From the NCBI GenBank assembly GCA_011032825.1, contig JAADJZ010000030.1, forward strand, positions 488,282 to 552,281: DNA of 64,000 nt. The letters run 5' to 3'. The DNA comes from Massariosphaeria phaeospora (taxonomy: Eukaryota > Ascomycota > Dothideomycetes > Pleosporales). The position numbers were made by a program, and so were the translations under genes. Positions 21,879-32,479 of the stretch are shown here, in pieces. Under the pieces are notes generated by a model. That model worked only from the letters and a program-made list of their open reading frames with translations. It was not told the DNA's origin and did not search any database. Position 1 is the stretch's first letter. Each line of letters begins with the position of its first letter.

Positions 21879-24375
21879 CTACGGGCCAATGTCATCCTCC
21901 GCCATGAGTTTATGTATTTCTCCCCGCACTTTGTCGGCGTCCTGTTCCCGGCCCCATGTTCGAAACCAACCCTCCAGAACATTCATGAACTCAGGTACCC
22001 AAGAATGCTGTCTTCCCCAATGACGCTCGATTATCTGGATCGCCTCCAGCATACACTCCTCTGCCAACACAATTGACCCTTGATAAAAGTGAACGTGAGA
22101 AATTATTTTCCGACATTCAATCTGCTCGACAACTCTCTCGGCATACATCTCATGTTTGTCAAGCAGCGAAAGAACTTTCAGAGCTGTCTCCTTTGCTTCG
22201 TTATGGCGTCTCTGTTTGTTCAAATTATGGGCGAGATTAAGCATAATTCGCGGTGTCGAGGGTTCAGGTTTGGCTCCAAATCCAGCAAGGAGCGTTCGCA
22301 GAAGTCGCTCTTCTTCAAGACGGAGTGTGTCCGTATGCCCGTAAACGCGCTTGAAATAATCGAGACGAACAGCCACAGCGAGTGGGTTGGAATTTCCGAG
22401 TGTGGACGTAAAAACATCAATGGTGCATTTCCAAATGTTCGCCAAAGCCTGAACAAGAGCTCCCGAGTCAAGTTCACCAAGGAGCCAACATATTTGACGC
22501 CAAGGATGTCCTTCCGTTACGACCAATGCGGACATTTTTTTGATGTAATCTCGGAAAAGGTCAGTGACATTAGAAAATCCAGTTTGAATGAGGTGGATGA
22601 ACACTTCGAGGAAGCAGGCCAGGGTTCGAGGATGCTCAGCCAGAAGGATTGGTTTTACAAGAGTAGAAGCTTTGGAAATTGCGCGGTTGAACTCAAAGTC
22701 CGATCCCTTCTCTGCGAAAATCGTAGCATTGAAGCAATAGGAGTCGAAAGCGTTGCATAGATCGTTACATAATATGGCGCCATCTGGAGTGAGGAGAGTC
22801 CCACGGTTGTCTAAAATCATATTTTGACAAGAATATTCGAAATAAACCCTGATAGTATGGAACAGCTGTGCATCCGAGGTGTGGAGATAATATGCAAATG
22901 GAGAAGTGGTATCCGAGTCTGAAAGTTGTCGATCGAGAGTAGTTGTTTCAAACCGATGAGAGTTCCGAGGTCCACCGTTGCTCTGGAACGAGTCTTCGTC
23001 TGAAACTATGAATTCTTGCTGTCGAGGAGCAAGCAAAAGGGGAACGCGTAATACAGGAGGAGAAATGTCGTCAGGTGGTGTTTCGGGTGGCCTACCCGTT
23101 ATGTCCGTTTCAAGTCTGCGTCGTTTCCTTGGAACTGTTCCATTCTCCCCGGCCAACTCCCTTTGGTAAGTCTGCAATGCTGAATCAGTTAGTCAACCAC
23201 ACAGTGACGATTCTTAACTAGCTCACGTTGTTTTTGCAGTGCAAACGAGAGTATATTTTCTCCATAGAGCCGTCCTTGAACAGCAGAATCGAAGGGCGCC
23301 CTCAAGATCTCTTCGATGCTCCTTGCAAGCTCTACCGCACCTGACTGCGTGACCTTAATGGCTATGCCACAGCTATTTAGTAGTTTCGCAGCCCGGTCGA
23401 ACTTCTCTTGGGGAAGATGTTTCCACCAACTAAAACAATTAGACCAGGAGTATTTTGTGACGGGAACGTATACCCACATCCATTCGCTAATTTCGGGGTA
23501 GAAGAAATAGGAGCCAGAGCCTCCCGTCTTATTGGCAAGAGCTCGGTATCTCGAGCCCTCCCTTGCCCAATCCAAAATGTTCTTACGAACTTTGTCCGAT
23601 TTATGGGAGGCCGATTGGCAAACCACGTCGATTACATGAACGACTGCCGGGTCTGTTGTCTGAAGCTTTAGTGAAGGAGAGAGCGCGGACATAACGTCGT
23701 ACAATGTAGTCATGACAAATCTTCGTAAAATCTTACTAGACATCGGCAGGGTGTGCACTGCAAGTGCGTAATCATAGTAATCTTCAAGAGACGAAGGTAC
23801 CTGTAGTGCATTACTCTTTAAGAAGGTTACGGGCTCCTTCTTCCATTTCTCAAAAAGATCCGTTAATTCTGAAGGTATAGCAACCTTTTCTGCTGTAATC
23901 GCCCACAGTGGACGAAGTCGCGCTTCTGGTGAAGTTGGCTCGTCTGGTGAAGTTGGCTCGTCTGGTGAAGTTGGCTCGTCTGGTGGTGTTGGCTCGTCCG
24001 GTGGTGTTGGCTCGTCCGGTAGTGTTGGCTCGTCCGGTGGAGTTGCCTCGTCCGGTAGTGTTGGCTCGTCTGGTGGAGTTGCCTCGTCCGGTGAAGTTGG
24101 CTCGTCTGGTGGAGTTGCCTCGTCCGGTGAAGTTGCCTCGTCCGGTAGTGTTGCCTCGTCTTGTGAACTTAAAAGCTCGTTTAGATTTCTGCGAGCATTG
24201 TTATCAAGTGCTGGTAGTTCCCTCCATGATTTTGCGATAAACTGATAATTGTGTTAGAAAGTGATCATATCTACATGATACGTCAAGAAAGCTTCACCTC
24301 ATTGTCACACAGCAGCTCAGCCAAAGTTGAGCGCTCGAGGTCTGCCTTGACAGACCTACTGAATTTAGCACCCAT
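21879..24375 (-). CDS. Large hypothetical protein with Asp-Glu-Pro-Thr repeat and helical C-terminus
   Basis: Three minus-strand exons: 24375-24298, 24241-23227 and 23179-21879 (797 residues). Intron 1 (56 nt) runs GTGAAG...TTATCAG. Intron 2 (47 nt) runs GTGAGC...GATTCAG with a TGACTAAC branch site. The start gives MGAKFSRSVKADLERSTLAELL. Residues about 55-130 are 13 copies of a six-residue repeat (PDEPTS/PDEATP type). Then comes a globular region (ITAEKVAIPSELT..., TTLYDVMSALSPSL, SGSYFFYPEISEWMWVYVPV), a basic RKRRRLE patch near the exon 2/3 junction, and a long alpha-helical C-terminus with tetratricopeptide-like pairs (MLNLAHNLNKQRRHNEAKE, VLAEECMLEAIQIIERH). Fungal Clr5-type regulatory proteins have similar tails, but I cannot confirm the Clr5 domain. 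It converges on the phosphatase gene with 131 bases between stops. Confidence 0.65.
23925..24158. repeat. 18-bp coding minisatellite (13 units)
   Basis: Thirteen imperfect tandem copies of TCTGGTGAAGTTGGCTCG and variants (TCCGGTGGAGTTGCCTCG). The unit length is a multiple of three, so the minus-strand gene keeps frame through it and encodes a PDEPTS-like repeat. Unit variants are interspersed, suggesting expansion and contraction within the allele. Confidence 0.9.
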
Positions 24376-25985
24376 TGATGAGATGGTAGTGTGATGAGAA
24401 TTACGGGCTGAGACCGCAGAGATTTCCCGTGTCCCCCGTCAATGCGCTAGGCTCAAATTGATCATCAAGCAGAACATGTTCCATTTGCTGGAGGTTTTGG
24501 GTCTAGCGTGAACGTGTCATTTTACCGATCTTTTCAGGATCTTCGGCACCCAAGCGCTGGATTTAGCGAAAAGAGAATAGCGCTGTAGATGTCTGCCCAA
24601 TGAACTTCAAAGCCCTGTCCACGTGGCTGTATATATTGTCGGCAATCATTGTCCTTGAACTCTGCGGCTAAGGTGCTGTAGCAAGGACAGTTAGAACAGA
24701 GTTAATGGTGCCGAACCCTTTCGGGGTGTAAGGTCCTCCCAGTGTTCCTGAGGTCGCTGGAATAGGCTGCAACGCAAGAAGCAAGACAGCATATGAGAAG
24801 TCGGCTAGAGCTCGTATCTCATTCAGCCACATGAAAAAGCATAATGCGGAGTGTCAGGCGTGCTGATGAGTCGTGATGCAGCCGACTAATCGCGGAAGGG
24901 TTGTGCAAAACCTGGTCGAACGTGCGCTTCATCTGCAGTAGCTGAGGCATGGTTTGATCAAGTGGCTTCCGTTCTAGAGGTGCTACGCGGCGTGGGCCGA
25001 TCCGTATCCTTAGAAAAGAAGCAGTCTTAATTAATCCCTCTTAGCAACATTGAACGCATGCGGCCTGGTGTTCAGGGATATTGCTCACCTGCGCCGTTTT
25101 CTCAGGGCAGTAAAATATCCTGGGTTCGGTTCGGTGTTGCCGTCGACCAGATCTTGCAGCCTCCGAATAGCTGTGTTGACTTTTTGCACGAAATTCGGAC
25201 TATGATTGCATCTCGCCAGCGGGGGGCGTGTTTATCCCGGCTTTATTTCCGAGGTAGCTGCTACTTCGCTTGGTTTTTTAGGCTAGCGCATCCTTTGGCA
25301 AGCGATCAAAGCTATGCGGTCTTTCAAAATCACCGTCAAAGTTCTGACGGGCAGCCGTCAGAGCTCGCACCATGGCCGCTCAATTGTGTCCATTCGGCAA
25401 CTCTCACATACCCGCAGGAGCGACCCGCTAACTCGTTAATCGAGGGCGGTACGTGCCCTCGTCTACATACGATCAGCACTCACGAAGTGTGTCATGCGCG
25501 GCTATCCGCCGTTTCTAGGGAGGCTGTAGCAGAACGTGTGGGGTGTGACTGCCGGCCGCCTATGGCAGAGAGGGCGCCGGACGGCTGGGCATCCTCAGCG
25601 GTGTGTGGGCGAAATGGGGACTCATCCGGCGTAGGTTGAGGCGTCTCGTAGGTAGGCAAAGTGAATGGGCCGCCGCACTTGACTCTGTGGAGGCTGTATC
25701 GATGTGCAGGTCGCTGACTTTAGACCGACCCGTGTGTTCACAAGCCAACGCGGCTATCGAATGTGGGATCCAAGACAAAGTTGCTTGATGATCGCGACTT
25801 CTCCCACGACATTGCGGGTGGTGTCGATTCGGTTATATAGATGCACGCTCCTCAACGAGGCTGAGATGTCCTCTTCCTTCACTCTTTGCCTCGCCGTTTT
25901 CTTAGTCCTTCACCGGTCGTCTTCCTGCATGTTTCTACGTTGATTGGTCTATCCAGCCTGGCCTAAAGACGTAGCCAAATCCAAC
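24376..25985. other. 1.6-kb intergenic region, no supported gene
   Basis: Normal GC. A 193-codon open frame at 25058-25639 has no recognisable motif, no clear splice partners and an overlapping frame on the other strand, so I do not call it. The first 300 bases presumably hold the promoter of the minus-strand gene to the left, and the last few hundred that of the membrane protein to the right (a TATATAGATG at 25834-25843 could be a TATA-like element). Confidence 0.45.
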
Positions 25986-27161
25986 ATGAGCCGCGAAGAA
26001 ATCGGGTCGTTCTTGTTATGGGCGGCCGCCCTCGCGATGTGCTTTTGCGCAGCCACTACTCTTTTTTTCCGTTGGGCCTATAAACCCAAAGTGGAGGATC
26101 TACTTATGTTCATCGGCTATGCTATTTCAGGGATTCTTATATTCCTTGTACCACTTCCTTTCCCAGGCAAAATCCGACGCGAGAACATTCAAGGCCTCAT
26201 CGCAGCTTCCTCTCTTTTTGTTCTGAGCTCAACTGAGGTACGTGTTTTTTTAATTGCTTTTAGGTATTCTGCTTATTTGATTGGAAGGCATTCTTCTTCT
26301 TGTTCTATATGAGACGGATGTTTGAAGCCATTGGAAGAAAACAGCAGTTTTTGTGGACGGCTGGGCTTGTCACGGTGCCACTAGCACAGACTGCTTGTTC
26401 TGTTGTTGTATTTTCTCAGTAAGGTTACAACCCCCATTTCTACTCCTTGTACTAATAACGAGAAGACTCAATCTACATCCGCTGGTCCGTCTTTTTCTCG
26501 TATATCTAATACCTGCTTTCATTACCCTTCGGTCCGGTCTTGCGTTATTGGGATATGTACACCTTGCACACAGTACGATGCGATTACAGGATAGCACCGC
26601 CTATTGGATGTGCAGAAAAGCTGCCACGATATCTAAATCGGAGACGTTCATTCTCGGGTGTTGTGTTATTCCGGCAAAGTGGTGCTTTGGCCCTTCCTAC
26701 ATTTTGGTACGTTCTTTACCGCAAAGGCAGCTCAGGCATCCGCCGAACTTTTCCGCTGACTGAGCTGTAGTTCTTAGGCACGGTGTCCACTTTCAGTCGG
26801 GGCTACATAGCCCACAGGTATCTTGAGGGGAAAAGCTCTTCGGCGCTTCAGGTTGTTGCGTCACTGGCGGCTTCAACGACCCATGGTACGGATACCGAAG
26901 GCGCTGCAGCGGGGGCCATCGAAAGTTTGGCTTCAGTGCCCCATGCCCAAGAAAGGTAAGCGATACGCTGGTTTCTGCACACTAAATTTTAACCATTGCA
27001 ACAGAATATGGAATATCACAGTTCAGACCGCAACCTACACTGCGACACAACACGACATGCCGCTCACACCTGAACAAACACCTCCGCCTACGCCTCCACC
27101 TACACCTACCTACACAGGTGTTACCAGCGCCTATACTTCGTCTCCAGTCCACCAGACCTAA
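25986..27161 (+). CDS. Polytopic membrane protein, five exons (unrecognised fungal family)
   Basis: Exons 25986-26237, 26288-26418, 26466-26706, 26771-26955 and 27005-27161 join in phase to 321 residues. Introns start GTACGT, GTAAGG, GTACGT and GTAAGC; intron 2 has a perfect ACTAATAAC branch site. Hydrophobic segments lie near residues 7-30, 38-56, 68-90, 100-120, 130-160 and 190-210 (e.g. FLLWAAALAMCFCAATTLFF, LLMFIGYAISGILIFLVPL), so about six or seven membrane passes. The last 100 residues are hydrophilic and end in a Thr/Pro-rich tail (TPEQTPPPTPPPTPTY). The plan resembles fungal rhodopsin-like integral membrane proteins with a cytoplasmic tail, but no diagnostic motif is visible. Intron 1 is the least certain; a read-through would stop at 26312. 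Confidence 0.6.
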
Positions 27162-27456
27162 CCTGGGCGGTTGGTGAGCGCGGCCAGCCGGACCCCGGGC
27201 AACTGCGGATAAGTGTCGTTTTTAGGCGAGTCTTCTGCTTTGGTGTCATCCTTCGTATTGGTGGACCTCATCCTTTTCGTATACTAGCTTTGCCTGCTTT
27301 TCTCTCTTTTGTATTTCCGCTTGTCGTCCCTGCACGTTCCAGCAAGCTTAATTTCATCCATAACCTTTGTCGTACCTTCTTTGTGAATTGTCTATTGCCT
27401 ACCTACATCTTTAGTGCCTCTATTCAGCCTTGCCTTTCTGTGTCTCTTCGGGCATA

Positions 27457-28142
27457 ATGGTTACTCGCCCCATACTTCCAAAGGGTAACGATGTCTCTCA
27501 ATCCGAGCTAACGGCTCATATCAGGTTCGTAGGCAGTGTCAGGAAATACCTTTGGCTTGTCTAACTTTGTGCAGGGACGACAGCATTGAAACTCGACGGT
27601 TTCTGCACGATCGATCACAGTACTATTTGATTGCGCATTACCACCTATTCATTGCCGCGCCCGGTCAATCTGGAATATCTATGACCGATCTCCAGAACCA
27701 TACAAGCATACGTCTAGGGAGGATGCCCAGCCAGAGCGAGCTAAGCGCTTTGAAGTGCTATTCATGCCTTCGGTTCCACGCTGAGAGCGACGTGTTCTTA
27801 CACGATCTAAGGAACTGCGTATGGACAGCAGCAATAGTTGTCCACCAGGCTATATCGCAACAGCCTATCCCTCACTTAGAGATTCAAGACCTTTTCCATC
27901 ATCTCCAGATCAACAAGACCTTGATGAACGCGTCAATTCAAAGCATAGAATGTGGCCATCACGATGACGATTTGATCTTACATCATGGCGACTGCAACTT
28001 TCTTGAATATGAAGGAACCTGGATAGACAGTCACATTAGGTGTGCTTTGGCAAACTCGGCGCCACTCATGAATCCCGAATACTGGACTCTGGAGGCTGAC
28101 TTACTGTTGGTTGGGGCTAGAGACGGGAGCGAGCTTGGATGA
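27457..28142 (+). CDS. Hypothetical protein, two exons, possibly continuing out of frame
   Basis: Exon 1 27457-27524 (MVTRPILPKGNDVSQSELTAHI) is joined over a 50-nt intron (GTTCGT...CTAACTTTGTGCAG) to exon 2 ending at 28142, giving 211 residues. Exon 2 has a Cys/His content (ALKCYSCLRF, SIECGHHDDDLILHHGDCN) without a known zinc-finger spacing. Immediately downstream an overlapping frame (28111-28527) is also coding-like (DVGTVTYIIRSRYPTSDW, VWKRLRALKARQ) and lacks its own good start. Either a missed intron near 28.04-28.11 kb (ending GGGGCTAG at 28115) or a frameshift separates the two halves, so this may be a broken gene. Family not recognised. Confidence 0.5.
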
Positions 28143-28527
28143 CTTGCCGGCCGATGTTGGCACAGTCACCTACATCATTCGATCGCGCTATCCCACATCT
28201 GATTGGAGTTGTGAGGGTGTCTGGAAAAGATTGAGAGCCCTGAAAGCTAGGCAGGTTTCTAACATGAGCATTGAGTTGGACACCAAAGTTCAAAGCGCCC
28301 TTCCGCTCCACACAAGCCGTGAACATGAGTTTCTAGTCGAGGTAATGCGCAGGCCAGGAGCGTTGAGTCCGTATTTGAAATTCCCAGCTGCAGAGTGGGA
28401 AGCGCAAAAGCAAGGAGAAGAAATTGGGCAAACCCACCTGAAGGAGTGTGTTACGAAAAACCTCTGCTTTGTCCGCGATAATTCTGGGGGTTGGGTACAT
28501 AACCTCGCGCGATGTACTTATTGGTGA
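28143..28527 (+). pseudogene. Likely 3' half of the preceding gene in another frame
   Basis: The frame 28111-28527 reads ...DDLPADVGTVTYIIRSRYP..., a charged central helix (EVMRRPGALSPYLKFPAAEWEAQKQGEE would span it) and ends GWVHNLARCTYW. It has no ATG near its beginning and overlaps the end of the upstream exon by 32 bases in a different frame. I read it as the continuation of that gene. Confidence 0.4.
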
Positions 28528-28548
28528 TAGTCTAAATGAAAACTCTCC

Positions 28549-28582
28549 CCCTCCTCCTCCTCCTCCTCCTCCTCCTCCTCCC
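28549..28582. repeat. (CTC)n microsatellite
   Basis: About ten uninterrupted CTC/TCC trinucleotides between gene ends. A shorter TCTC/GCTC low-complexity tract follows at 28989-29015. Confidence 0.9.
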
Positions 28583-29371
28583 GCATTACTTTTAGAGAAC
28601 AAGTGATTCGTCCGCGATAAGTTTAGGTGTTGGTATTAAGATATCAATACATGTTCTTTCTGGTGAGTATAGTTAAGCGATCGATATAGGCCCGAATTTT
28701 GAAATTCCCCATTTCCCATAATCAAGCAGCTGGGGATGTGTTTGACCCTGAGGAGGCCGCAGAACCACTCAACCAAGAACTGCGTGTTGGTGATGCTGTG
28801 CCAAGTCCGCGAACGCACAGGTGGCGGCGCCAGGTAGAAACACCCGCCTCCCTGTCCTGCGACTATCGCTTGGTGGTTACGGTTGCCTTCTTGCACCCTA
28901 ATAACTCTTGCTCAAATACATATAAATTATTTGGGGGCTGGAAAACAGCAGTTGGAGCGAATAAGAGCTTTTGCAACCGTAAAAATTTTCTCTCTCTCTC
29001 TCGCTCGCTCTCTCCCCCTTGATTCTAAGGCGTAAGTGGAGCGGGCGCACCAGGGCTTAGGGATCAGGTCTCGGGGCTTAGGGGACAATGTGGGTAACCC
29101 CAAAACCGCTAATTCTGCAGGTTGAAGGAAGACGCTGATACGAACCAAACGATTTAGGCGTTTGGGTACTGACGCACCCGTGCATCAGCTTGCATTTGTG
29201 GTGACTTGTCACAATCAGCTTGCTGACCCGCGTTGTTGTTTACGGACGAATTAGTCTTTAGCGTCTCGCTTTCATGCATGCATGATCCAAATAAACAGTT
29301 AAAGAAAATTGAATTTTCCTGCATCCCAGTGCTTCACCTTCTCATCTCTTGCAATTTACGACCCTGAAGCC
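28583..29371. other. Intergenic region upstream of the F-box gene
   Basis: No supported gene; small open frames on both strands lack motifs. Contains the TC-rich tract and a repeated CATGCATG at 29275-29282. Presumably includes the F-box gene promoter. Confidence 0.4.
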
Positions 29372-31234
29372 ATGCCAGACACTCTTGACAGGCTTCCATT
29401 TGACATTCTCTTCTACATAATACTCCACCTAGATTTCGACGATCTTGTCAGCCTCGCGTATACATGCAAACAACTCAAAACACTGCTCAACGAGAATAGT
29501 ATTTGCAAAAAAATCATTCAGGTACAGCGACATGGAATCTCTAGTAAACGGCTAGCTGATTAATGGCAGACTCGGTTCCCGTACAGCAAAAAGGCACAGC
29601 TCGCTCAAAACCAGCACATCTCGTATCCCCAGGCTTTCAACCACATACAAGACAGACGAAATGCTTTTTCAAACGCCCACCCTTTCTCTGCGCGTATTGT
29701 TGGAAAAGCTAACGATTTCTGCTATCGACAAGGAAAGTTATGCATATTAAAAGGAAATGTTATCAGTGTCTTGGACTCTATATCTAAAGATGTCATCATT
29801 AACCTCTCCACGATATCCCCAGGATCGTGGGCATCTTCAGAAGAACTCAGGCTATCTTTATTGTTTTATAACGATGACATCGTTACTGTTTACTGTAAGA
29901 AGGAGGGCCGGCCTAACAATGGTCATATACTCGCGATTAGCATCAGGCCCGGACTCCCGGACGAAGACAGATTGATCAAATCGATACCTCTTGAAGATAC
30001 TCGCAAGCTTTTTGCACGCCATACGTCACAATATCTCTACTATGGAACCTATAGCTCCGTGGGACCTCAAGGACACGATGAGTGGGAAATACGAGGTGTT
30101 TCTTTGGATGTCAATCGTACAATGCCCAGGGACAGCCTAAAACTACGAGGGTTTTTTGGAACAGATGTCGGCTCAACGATAGCTTTCGAAATCCATAACG
30201 ATGCCTTTTGTGCGGTATCTAATCAGACAACGTTCGAAGTGGAAGAGATCGACTGGACATCGTTTTATCATTGTATTAAATTTCCACTTCACGACCCAAC
30301 ACCTGCAGCAATGGAATCCAACAGAAACCTATGGCGGCGCCAGCACGATGAAGGAGTTCTTCAAGATTCTTGGACAGACTTGAGCTTGCAAATCGACGAA
30401 GCTACCCATAGTCTTATGATTGTGGAGGCTCGCCGCGAATATCAGAAGACATGCCATCAGCAAGTAAGAACGTTTTATATTTCGGAATTTGTATCCAGTC
30501 CCGATTCTTCTATACCTTCATCCGAGGCATTAACGGGACTGGTGCTGCCTTGGGACGATGCCTACGTTGCTACACTAGACTCGACGAACAATCCTAACTA
30601 TGCGCGACCGGAGCCACGAAACAATTGGAATTTCCACCCCGAAGTACCTTTCAAAAGCAACCCGAATCGATCCTTCCTACTTGCTAGGACAAAGCTTCGA
30701 GCCTACAATTACTCTTGTGCCTCGTTTCTGGACATGGTTGAAGACGATCGCTGTTGCCACCTATCTGAATCCTGCTTAAGGCTACGTATCGGATCTCGCC
30801 GTGTTGCACCCCTTGATTGGAGGCCGCTCGAGGAAAGCATGCCGGAGCGACTCAGTGCCCCTGCTCTATCCGGCGACGTGGCCTACCGCCATTCAAAAGT
30901 CAAAATGTGGCCTCCACCATCATCTAGATGCCCGTGCTCCAAAAGGCTGCATCAAATTCTCAATCCTCCCCTCCCTTCTGGCCCGGCGTACAACCGATCC
31001 ATTACTGGGACCTTGGACGAAGACAATCTCGTGTACATGATTCGCCCAGGACAGTCATATAACCCCAGCGACGACAAAGCATTGGGAATCATCGTCATGA
31101 CCAATTTCAATCAGGCCGCTCTGCCACCCAAGAGTATGCAAGACGAGTCACAGAATTTTAAGGAACGTCAGGAGGGCATCAAGTCTGAGTGGCATTGGCA
31201 GCCGGGGGCCTGCAGAAGCGGTAGTTGTCGTTGA
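29372..31234 (+). CDS. F-box protein
   Basis: Exon 1 29372-29521 and exon 2 29570-31234 encode 604 residues. The 48-nt intron runs GTACAG...CTGATTAATGGCAG. The start ATG gives MPDTLDRLPFDILFYIILHLDFDDLVSLAYTCKQL broken into helices typical of an F-box (residues 5-45), which binds Skp1 in SCF ubiquitin ligases and presents a substrate through the rest of the protein. The remaining 550 residues show no Leu-rich or WD repeats that I can see; they contain mixed beta-like segments and end in a Ser/Cys-rich tail. The gene is intact. The substrate cannot be inferred. Many such F-box proteins are present in fungal accessory regions. Confidence 0.8.
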
Positions 31235-31346
31235 CTTTTCCTTAGTATTATGTAGTAATGAGTCTATAAACAAAAAAAATACAGACTTAAGCGGATAACC
31301 TACGATACTGCCCGAAAACTTCGCAGAAGTAAGCATACCGGTCAAG

Positions 31347-31616
31347 ATGCGCGGCCTCTACACTACTATGAGAGTATACGAGGGCCGGAAACACGTGGTG
31401 CTTGTCTCATCTCAAGATACAACGGACATCAAAATTACGGCAGAACTCACAGTCATTCCGATACCCTCTGGACCTCTTCTGAAAGCTTATTTATACTGCC
31501 TTCTTACGAGTTTCATTCAACTCTCACTCGGTTCCTGTTCGGATGCGGAGGAGATCAAGGTCTTATTGGGAAGAAAATACCCCAAGCAGTATGCTCAATT
31601 CTTTAAGCTTGAATAA
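31347..31616 (+). CDS. Small hypothetical ORF (89 aa)
   Basis: ATG-initiated frame, MRGLYTTMRVYEGRKHVVLV, with a hydrophobic stretch (LLKAYLYCLLTSFIQLSL) and ending RKYPKQYAQFFKLE. It lies 112 bases after the F-box gene stop. No family recognised; could be a genuine small gene or the 3' exon of something lost. Confidence 0.3.
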   Translation: MRGLYTTMRVYEGRKHVVLVSSQDTTDIKITAELTVIPIPSGPLLKAYLYCLLTSFIQLSLGSCSDAEEIKVLLGRKYPKQYAQFFKLE

Positions 31617-31858
31617 GACTACTTTATGGTTCTGAGTCCTCGTCAAAATCTGTCGCGTTTGGCTACAATGTAAAGGCGCCGAGGTAGAACTATTGGTGAA
31701 TTCTATTCAGTGGCAGGAAACGAAGCGGAGAAATTCGAGAAAGAGCTTGAGACAGAGCGCCCTGGTTTGAGTCACTATGCAGGGTATGTAATCCCCAGTT
31801 CTATCTAGGACCTCAGATGTACTGTGTTCTGGTGGGTTCGTGATTCGACATACGATGA

Positions 31859-32257
31859 TCAACAAGCCTTGCCCTCCAGACCCCCATCTCTCCTGAGCTC
31901 CGCTCTCACATCAGTCACGGGCGCACCGCCAGCAACGTATTCTTCAACCAGCTTTCCGATCCCCTCCTCGGCTGTGGTACCTTTTGCCTCACACATCTCT
32001 TTCAACAAATCGTAATAGAGATCCTTGTTCCGGTCTGGGACGTTGCGCACCCTATCCACCTCCAATCGTGTAATTTCAGGGTGTTTCTCGAGATATACAT
32101 TTGCAGCTTTGTCATATGTCTTGAGATGAAATTCGATAATAGCTTCCATTTGTCTCTCGCACTCGTGACAAGTTCGACTCGGTAGCTTCTTCGTCTGTCG
32201 TTCTATCCAGACGTTACGAAGAAGAACTTCCGATTCTTCTCGACTCCATGGCCGATA
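31859..32257 (-). CDS. 3' exon of a hypothetical gene, 5' end lost or displaced by the copia element
   Basis: The minus-strand frame is open from an intron-like acceptor (ACTAACGGCAG, ending at 32258) through YRPWSREESEVLL, a cysteine pair (RTCHECERQM) and a charged helical C-terminus (HPEITRLEVDRVR, LLKEMCEAKGTTAEEGI) to the stop at 31859, 133 codons. The only in-frame ATG (32149) would discard coding-like sequence, so I read it as a 3' exon. The target-site duplication of the copia element begins 32 bases upstream of the acceptor. Sequence beyond the element (37622 onward) begins GTGAGT-like on this strand but does not join in phase in an obvious way. Confidence 0.45.
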   Translation of the reverse strand, partial: YRPWSREESEVLLRNVWIERQTKKLPSRTCHECERQMEAIIEFHLKTYDKAANVYLEKHPEITRLEVDRVRNVPDRNKDLYYDLLKEMCEAKGTTAEEGIGKLVEEYVAGGAPVTDVRAELRRDGGLEGKAC

Positions 32258-32293
32258 CTGCCGTTAGTATGATACTGTAACACTGACAGATCT

Positions 32294-32467
32294 TGTAACT
32301 AGGTAAGCAGTGTCAATTGGGTGCTGCGGATCAACGCTTGTATTGCTATCTGTTGTCGTGTTGTGATCTAGGTGTACAGGAGCTCTCGGCTCAGAGGTAA
32401 GTGCACTTGCCCAACGGGCAGTGCCTGCTATAATAAGATATCATGTAATCCAGCCTACGTAGTTACA
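32294..32467 (-). repeat. 3' LTR of the copia element
   Basis: 174 bases, identical to 37443-37616 except A at 32447 instead of G. On the element's strand this is a C to T change in a CpA context. Confidence 0.95.
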
Positions 32468-32479
32468 CACCCCCTCAGC

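Noticed and set aside
23908..24240. 110-codon Leu/Val/Arg repeat ORF on the plus strand
   Set aside because: It is the antisense of the 18-bp minisatellite in the minus-strand gene, which has supported splice sites on both sides.
25058..25639. 193-codon plus-strand ORF
   Set aside because: No motif, no splice partners, skewed composition and overlapping frames; length alone is not enough at this GC content.
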